A DNA stretch of 45,067 nucleotides from Vibrio owensii CAIM 1854 = LMG 25443 (lineage in GTDB: Bacteria > Pseudomonadota > Gammaproteobacteria > Enterobacterales > Vibrionaceae): assembly GCF_000817815.1 (NCBI RefSeq), contig NZ_JPRD01000054.1, positions 1 to 45,067 of the forward strand, written 5' to 3'. Position numbers and translations under genes: made by a program. Below are positions 40,571 to 45,067 of the stretch, one piece after another. Positions within the stretch are counted from its first letter, which is position 1; each line of letters starts with the position of its first letter. The notes under the pieces were generated by a model. That model had not been told where the DNA came from, ran no database searches, and saw only the letters and a program-made list of their open reading frames with translations.

Positions 40571-40779
40571 AACGTGTTCTCCATATTCTTCGCCGCGTCG
40601 ATACGCGCTTGACGATCAATTTTCGCTTTCACTTCTTTTAACAACGCATCCCCACGGCGGATACTCGAAATCAAAAGAATGAGCATAGATAAGAAAGTAA
40701 TACCAAACGCGCTCCATACGTAACCTGCGTAGCCACCCATGGCAAATAGTTCGCTCAGAGAATCAAAATGCATAATCAA
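40567..40779 (-). CDS. ccmD: Heme exporter protein CcmD
   Basis: CcmD is a small membrane protein that helps release holo-CcmE from the CcmABC complex. The 70-residue product has one membrane segment (about 17-39, AGYVWSAFGITFLSMLILLI) followed by a basic cytoplasmic tail, which fits the family. It starts five bases after ccmC ends and overlaps ccmE by four. Confidence 0.93.
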   Translation of the reverse strand: MIMHFDSLSELFAMGGYAGYVWSAFGITFLSMLILLISSIRRGDALLKEVKAKIDRQARIDAAKNMENTL

Positions 40780-40784
40780 TTACC

Positions 40785-41528
40785 TCACTGAGTTTTTTCA
40801 GCTGCGAGTTTTTGCACCCAAGGGCGATGACTCTCTTTGCTGATAATTTCGTTACGGAAGCGCACCATCGTTACCGCGCCAAAGAAGAACGCAAAACCAA
40901 AAATGTTCAGCAACAAAGGCCAAAGCATGTTGGATGAGATCGATGGTTTTTCAAATTTGGTGATAGTCGCGCCTTGGTGAAGCGTGTTCCACCACTCAAC
41001 TGAGAAGTGGATAATTGGTAGATTCACCACACCGACGATAGCCAAAATACCTGCGGCTTTTGCGGCGGTCTTTTGGTCATCAAATGCGTGGTAAAGTGCA
41101 ATAACACCAAGGTACAAGAATAGAAGAATTAATTCGGAAGTAAGGCGTGCATCCCATACCCACCAAGTACCCCACATAGGTTTGCCCCAAACGGCACCCG
41201 TTAGTAGAGCAATAAAGGTGAATACTGCACCGATCGGCGCCATAGCCAATGCTGCCATGTCAGACAGGCGCACTTGCCAAACCAAGCCGATAAACGCGGC
41301 AATGGCCATCGACATGTAAACACCCATCGACCAAATAGCCGAAGGTACATGGATGTAGATAATTCGGAAACTGTCACCTTGTTGGTAATCAGAAGGCGCA
41401 AATGCAAGGCCCCAGACAGTACCAACTGTTAGGCATACGAGGGCCAATACAGAAAACCAAGGTAGGAACTTACCACTCAGGTGATAAGCTGCTTCAGGCT
41501 TGGCATAAGGATGTAGCCATTTCCACAT
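40785..41528 (-). CDS. ccmC: Heme transporter/ligase subunit CcmC
   Basis: CcmC binds heme and attaches it to CcmE. The 247-residue protein has six membrane segments and the WWD motif WGTWWVWDARLTSELILLFL at about 115-135, with conserved histidines in IYIHVPSAIW and PIIHFSVEWWNTLHQG. It is separated from ccmB by 108 bases, the widest gap in the operon, which contains no clear terminator. Confidence 0.97.
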   Translation of the reverse strand: MWKWLHPYAKPEAAYHLSGKFLPWFSVLALVCLTVGTVWGLAFAPSDYQQGDSFRIIYIHVPSAIWSMGVYMSMAIAAFIGLVWQVRLSDMAALAMAPIGAVFTFIALLTGAVWGKPMWGTWWVWDARLTSELILLFLYLGVIALYHAFDDQKTAAKAAGILAIVGVVNLPIIHFSVEWWNTLHQGATITKFEKPSISSNMLWPLLLNIFGFAFFFGAVTMVRFRNEIISKESHRPWVQKLAAEKTQ

Positions 41529-41636
41529 GTTAAGTTCTCACTCTTACTTCAGGGACACTGTCCAGAGGGCCGAGACCGTAGCAGTGCTTTAATAATAATT
41601 CTTTGATCAAACGTCGCTTAAATCGCATTTATTGAG

Positions 41637-42305
41637 TTAGTTAACACTAACTCGCAGTGCCGCGCTGATAGCAAACGGTGTGAGGGTGACAGCCCCCATC
41701 AACATTGCGCCTAAAATCGCCAGTTGTCCGTTATACGTCATACCTAGTGCTGCAGCATCAATCGCGGACGTAGCGAAAATTAGAATTGGGATGTAGAGCG
41801 GAAGAATGAGCAAACTCAAAAGAACGCCGCCTTTTTGCAACCCAACCGTCAGTGCCACACCAATGGCACCGATAAAACTCAACGTCGGCGTACCAATCAC
41901 TAAAGTCAGTACGACAGACAGCCAAGTGTTGAAATCAAGAGAAAGCAGAATTGCCAACAATGGGCTGATTAAAATCAGAGGCAATCCCGTTAGCAACCAG
42001 TGAGCTATGACCTTAGAAATCACAACAAGTTGCAATGGAATTGGCATTAGCATCATTTGCTCTAGTGCGCCATCTTGAAAATCATCACGGAATAGACGCT
42101 CTAATGATAATAAGGCGGACAGCAGAGCAGCAACCCAAACAATGCCAGCTGCAATACGTGCTAACAAATTAGGCTCAGGACCGATGCTAAGAGGGAAAAG
42201 TGTGATCACAATGATGAAGAACCACAATGGGTTCAAAATGTCCGCTTGACGACGAAATGCGATCAGAAGCTCACGGCGAATAATGGTTGTCATGGCCGAA
42301 ATCAT
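41637..42305 (-). CDS. ccmB: Heme exporter ABC permease CcmB
   Basis: CcmB is the membrane partner of the CcmA ATPase, needed for heme release from CcmE. The ATG at 42305 gives 222 residues (E. coli 220) with about six membrane segments and the family opening MISAMTTIIRRELLIAFRRQ. GGGTGA is five bases ahead of this ATG. A GTG at 42314, in an overlap with ccmA, is a possible alternative. The start lies next to the ccmA stop codon, so translation is probably coupled. Confidence 0.95.
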   Translation of the reverse strand: MISAMTTIIRRELLIAFRRQADILNPLWFFIIVITLFPLSIGPEPNLLARIAAGIVWVAALLSALLSLERLFRDDFQDGALEQMMLMPIPLQLVVISKVIAHWLLTGLPLILISPLLAILLSLDFNTWLSVVLTLVIGTPTLSFIGAIGVALTVGLQKGGVLLSLLILPLYIPILIFATSAIDAAALGMTYNGQLAILGAMLMGAVTLTPFAISAALRVSVN

Positions 42306-42306
42306 A

Positions 42307-42924
42307 TCAATCACCCAGTTTTATTTTTCTAAGTTTCGGGCTGTCTGCAAACATATCTTGGTGCGTGGTTAGCACGACGATGCCGCCATTGTCAGCATGG
42401 CTAACAAACAGTGCCTCTAGCACTTTCACGCCTTGTTTGTCGATTGCAGTTAAAGGTTCGTCCAGAATCCATAGAATTTGATTGCTTAGCCAAAGCCTTG
42501 CCAACGCCACACGACGCTGTTGGCCAGCAGAAAGCTGTGCTACAGGCACATCTTCTCGACCCGCAAGCCCTACTTGGGCTAAAGCAGCAAAGATTTCTTC
42601 ATCGGAGGAGCGATTATTATGGATAGATTGGTAAAAGCGCAGGTTTTCAAACGCGGTAAGTTCGCGTTTAACGCCAGTTTGATGCCCTAAGAACAGAAGG
42701 TCTTGATGGAAAACGTCACGAGATTTTTCAACCTCTTCGCCTTTCCATTTGATTGTGCCTTCTTCTCTGTCCCCTAACCCTGTCACGATACGAAGCAGTG
42801 TGGTTTTGCCTGTGCCGTTGCGTCCTTCAATCTGGACCAATTCACCAGGCTTGATTTCGAATTGCAGGTTTTCAAACAGGACCCTGTCATCACGGATCGC
42901 AGTTAGGTTAGAGACTTCTAACAT
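42307..42924 (-). CDS. ccmA: Heme exporter ATP-binding protein CcmA
   Basis: CcmA powers the CcmABC complex. The 205-residue ABC ATPase has Walker A GRNGTGKTTLL (about 34-44), the signature LSAGQQRRVALARL (about 126-139) and Walker B ILWILDEPLTAID (about 144-156). It is the first gene of ccmABCDEFGHI. A putative sigma-70 promoter is about 30-60 bases upstream. Confidence 0.97.
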   Translation of the reverse strand: MLEVSNLTAIRDDRVLFENLQFEIKPGELVQIEGRNGTGKTTLLRIVTGLGDREEGTIKWKGEEVEKSRDVFHQDLLFLGHQTGVKRELTAFENLRFYQSIHNNRSSDEEIFAALAQVGLAGREDVPVAQLSAGQQRRVALARLWLSNQILWILDEPLTAIDKQGVKVLEALFVSHADNGGIVVLTTHQDMFADSPKLRKIKLGD

Positions 42925-42952
42925 AGGGCTTCAACTAAAAAATGAACGAGCC

Positions 42953-42981
42953 GCTATATTAGCACAGCTTAGTTGTGACAA
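42953..42981 (-). promoter_or_regulatory. Putative sigma-70 promoter of the ccm operon
   Basis: On the minus strand TTGTCA (42981-42976), a 17-base spacer, and TATAGC (42958-42953) match -35 and -10 at five and four of six positions. The start codon is about 30 bases downstream. Confidence 0.5.
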
Positions 42982-43090
42982 AACAGGATAAGAAAGCGAT
43001 GATGTATGTAAGCTCGTGAGTTTTTGTTAACTTATAGTCACATTTTAATAAAAATAACCATAAGTGATTATAAGTTTTTATTTTAAAAAT

Positions 43091-43117
43091 AAAAAAAGAA
43101 GCCGAAGCTTCTTTTTT
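43091..43117 (-). terminator. Terminator at the end of the chemotaxis operon
   Basis: AAGAAGC/GCTTCTT with a four-base loop, with T tracts on both sides. It directly follows the stop codon of the DUF2802 gene and ends the parP-cheW-DUF2802 transcript; it also isolates the ccm operon. Confidence 0.9.
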
Positions 43118-43122
43118 AATCT

Positions 43123-43614
43123 TTATCGACGTCTTCCACGGGGTGGATAAGTCGGGTCATCAGAGGGTTGACTGCTTAGCGGTGGGATTTTCTCTTTCCC
43201 TGCCAATTTTTTCTGCAGCGAAAGCATCAATTCTGCTTCTGCTTTTGGCAATTCACACTCTTCAATCAACTCATTGATGTCGGCACCAAGTTGAACCATT
43301 TTCGAAGCGCGGCTGTACAAACGACCGTCTGTATCTGCGTGTTCAAGTTCACGAATGCGTTCATTAAGATGTTGAATCACATCTTGTTGTTCAGTCACTT
43401 TTTGACCTAGGCCTACCACCACTGAACGCACTTCCAACAGTTGCTTGTTTAGTTTTTGTGTTTCTTTGTCAGCATGGCGTGACTGTGCACGTTGCTGATC
43501 CATCTGCTTTTGCAAACCCGCACGCACGCGTAGTTGAAGCAAAAGCAGCACTAAGAATACAAACGCTAGGCCACCCAATATGAGCGGCAAAGATAGCAAG
43601 GTTTCTTCAGCCAT
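43123..43614 (-). CDS. DUF2802 domain protein at the end of the chemotaxis operon
   Basis: The 163-residue product has an N-terminal membrane segment (about 8-26, LPLILGGLAFVFLVLLLLQL), a coiled coil at about 30-95 (rich in Gln, Lys, Glu, Leu), and the C-terminal DUF2802 region (about 95-140, LYSRASKMVQLGADINELIE, ending AEAELMLSLQKKL). This matches a protein always found after cheW in Vibrio flagellar/chemotaxis clusters; its function is unknown. It is 14 bases after cheW and followed by the terminator. The membrane anchor with coiled coil could serve polar scaffolding, but that is speculation. Confidence 0.88.
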   Translation of the reverse strand: MAEETLLSLPLILGGLAFVFLVLLLLQLRVRAGLQKQMDQQRAQSRHADKETQKLNKQLLEVRSVVVGLGQKVTEQQDVIQHLNERIRELEHADTDGRLYSRASKMVQLGADINELIEECELPKAEAELMLSLQKKLAGKEKIPPLSSQPSDDPTYPPRGRRR

Positions 43615-43628
43615 GATTCATCAGCCAA

Positions 43629-44123
43629 TTATAGGTGAGCCATCTCATCCCATTCGTCATCAGTTAGCAGCTTGTTCAAATCAACAAGGATAAGCAGTTT
43701 ACCATCACGGTTGCTTACGCCTTGGATGAACTTCGCGCTTTCGTCAGTACCTACAGAAGGTGTTGTATCGATCTCAGAAGAACGTAGGTAAACCACTTCA
43801 GCAACGCTGTCTACTAGGATACCGATAACTTGACGCTCAGACTCAATCACGATGATACGCGTGTTGTCTGTTACTTCGCCTTCCATTAGGCCAAAACGTG
43901 AACGTGTATCGATAACCGTTACAACGTTGCCACGTAGGTTAATAATACCTAGCACGTAATCTGGCGCACCTGGAACTGGAGCGATTTCTGTGTAGCGAAG
44001 AACTTCACGAACTTGCATTACGTTAATGCCGTACGTTTCTTCTTCTAGTTGGAACGTCACCCACTGAAGAACTTCGTCGTTCGATGTATCTTTCTTCACT
44101 TCTACTTCAAAAGCTTGAGACAT
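43629..44123 (-). CDS. cheW: Chemotaxis coupling protein CheW
   Basis: CheW links chemoreceptors to the CheA kinase. The 164-residue protein is a single CheW domain (about 18-155) with VTFQLEEETYGINVMQVREV and the PDYVLGIINLRGNVVTVIDT segment. It lies 36 bases downstream of parP and 14 bases upstream of the DUF2802 gene on the same strand. This is the polar-flagellar chemotaxis CheW of the Vibrio core cluster. Confidence 0.96.
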   Translation of the reverse strand: MSQAFEVEVKKDTSNDEVLQWVTFQLEEETYGINVMQVREVLRYTEIAPVPGAPDYVLGIINLRGNVVTVIDTRSRFGLMEGEVTDNTRIIVIESERQVIGILVDSVAEVVYLRSSEIDTTPSVGTDESAKFIQGVSNRDGKLLILVDLNKLLTDDEWDEMAHL

Positions 44124-44159
44124 AGTTAATCCTCGTTAATGTCGTTCCCGACCAAAAAT

Positions 44160-45067
44160 CTAATTCAGTGATTTTACATCTAAACCCGCGTTTAGCATGT
44201 CTATGAGTGCTTGGACATGAATTAAAGCACACATTTTTTCTTTCACCATGCCCGCTAGCCAAGGGCGTTTGCCCGCTTGTTCACGCCAACGGACTTTGTC
44301 GATATTGAGCGTTTCAGTCCCCATCAATTGGTTACTGGCCAACCCCCACATGCTTTCACCAAGCATGACGACGTATTGGTAGTTATCTTTGTAGTTTTCG
44401 TCGCGAAGCTTATCCGCCATCACCCACTTTGCAGTGTCGACGACATCAAATTGTTGCTCACGACTGGTTTGCAAACCCAAGTACCATGCAGGGCGACCAA
44501 TCAAGTGGTTCAGCTCTGTGATGCGGTGAATACCACCTAACTCATCAAGCGGCACCGCAAAAGTCACACCATTTACATCAAAGTAAAGCACTTGAAAATC
44601 AGCGCTACGCTGCGTGCTCTCCCAAGTATTGGGTAACTTTGCACCCGCTTCAGTTTCCAGTTCTGTTTCAGTGTGCTGTTCAATCTCCACTTCAACATCA
44701 ACTGTGGGTTTAACCATTTCAATTTCTGGTTGTTCCCAAACTGGCTCAGGTTTTTCAACCTCTACAGTCGGTGCCGGCTCTTCGTCGATCACCCACTCTT
44801 GAATTTCTTCAACGGTTTCCACCGCTGTTTCGACTTCAACTTCTGGTTCCATTGCTTTTGCTTCAGTCGCAATATCAATGGTGTTTTGTTCCAGAATGTC
44901 ATCGATATCCAACTCTGCCACCACGTTGGTGGACTCAAGCTGGCTGAGCAATCGCTGAACGTCTTCCAGATTAGGCGCTTCTAATTCTGGCGAGTACGAA
45001 TCACTGTATTGATACGACTCCGGTTCTGCGTATTGCAGCTGTAATTTTGGCTCTGGCTCTGGCTCTG
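44160..45067 (-). CDS. parP: ParP, CheW-domain polar array adaptor (5' end outside window)
   Basis: The frame is open to the window edge, so the start is missing; 302 codons plus stop are visible. The N-terminal part is a long acidic/proline region (Glu-Pro repeats at 45045-45067, Glu/Val/Thr-rich segment), and the C-terminal 140 residues are a CheW-like domain (FQVLYFDVNGVTFAVPLDEL, then RPWLAGMVKEKMCALIHVQA). This is the architecture of ParP, which in V. parahaemolyticus keeps CheA in polar arrays through its C-terminal AIF domain and tethers them to ParC through the N-terminus. It precedes cheW, where ParP is encoded; ParC would be further upstream, off the window. Confidence 0.9.
   Translation of the reverse strand, partial: EPEPEPKLQLQYAEPESYQYSDSYSPELEAPNLEDVQRLLSQLESTNVVAELDIDDILEQNTIDIATEAKAMEPEVEVETAVETVEEIQEWVIDEEPAPTVEVEKPEPVWEQPEIEMVKPTVDVEVEIEQHTETELETEAGAKLPNTWESTQRSADFQVLYFDVNGVTFAVPLDELGGIHRITELNHLIGRPAWYLGLQTSREQQFDVVDTAKWVMADKLRDENYKDNYQYVVMLGESMWGLASNQLMGTETLNIDKVRWREQAGKRPWLAGMVKEKMCALIHVQALIDMLNAGLDVKSLN

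Noticed and set aside
44949..44951. TTG at 44951 as the start of the ParP-like gene
   Set aside because: The frame continues without a stop to the window edge with acidic/proline composition typical of the ParP N-terminal region, so the gene is truncated by the window, not started here.

Overview
The window is a stretch of gammaproteobacterial housekeeping chromosome, almost certainly from a Vibrio and probably a Harveyi-clade species (V. parahaemolyticus/alginolyticus/campbellii type). The evidence is gene order (purF-cvpA-dedD-folC-accD-truA-hubP-asd-pdxB; fabB divergent from mnmC; prmB-smrB-sixA; fadIJ; tandem fadL genes; the ccm operon next to cheW/parP), very high protein similarity to Vibrio families as recalled, and moderate base composition. 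I see no prophage, insertion sequence, CRISPR array, integron, rRNA or tRNA. No wholly new multi-gene system is evident; the most novel items are in the intergenic RNA and regulatory DNA.

Layout. 1-13.0 kb (minus strand): purine synthesis (purF), cvpA, the septal protein dedD, folate (folC), fatty-acid initiation (accD), tRNA modification (truA), the giant acidic polar landmark HubP/FimV with a 44-residue tandem repeat, aspartate-semialdehyde dehydrogenase and pdxB. 13.0-14.5 kb: fabB with a highly structured 3' UTR ending in a strong terminator, the position of the Vibrio sRNA FarS. 14.6-22.7 kb: mnmC, an NAD(P)H-dependent FMN reductase, a palindromic intergenic element, yfcL, epmC, a TRIC/UPF0126 membrane protein, aroC, prmB, smrB and sixA. 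23.1-26.2 kb: a cytoplasmic M16 metalloprotease and a small secreted Lys/Asp/His-rich protein. 26.3-34.8 kb: a fatty-acid block with fadJ, fadI, an ECF sigma factor and its overlapping DUF3379 anti-sigma candidate, and two FadL-type outer-membrane porins. 34.9-45.1 kb (minus): mlaA, the complete ccmABCDEFGHI cytochrome c maturation cluster, then the 3' end of the flagellar/chemotaxis operon (parP fragment, cheW, a DUF2802 gene) ending at a strong terminator.

How the parts fit. Fatty-acid biosynthesis (accD, fabB), uptake (two fadL genes) and degradation (fadI, fadJ) occur together, and FadR-like operators can be read ahead of fadI and the first fadL, with a weaker one ahead of fabB. Polar organisation is also represented at both ends: HubP is the polar landmark, and ParP is the adaptor that docks chemotaxis arrays to the pole through ParC.

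The most interesting signal is an apparently unannotated small RNA of about 165 nt on the minus strand (29906-30070), between fadI and the ECF sigma gene. It has a near-perfect FNR box centred 41.5 bases upstream of the inferred start, a TATAGT -10, a 5' hairpin beginning at that start, a pyrimidine-rich middle resembling part of E. coli FnrS, and a strong intrinsic terminator. It is a candidate anaerobically induced, FnrS-like RNA.
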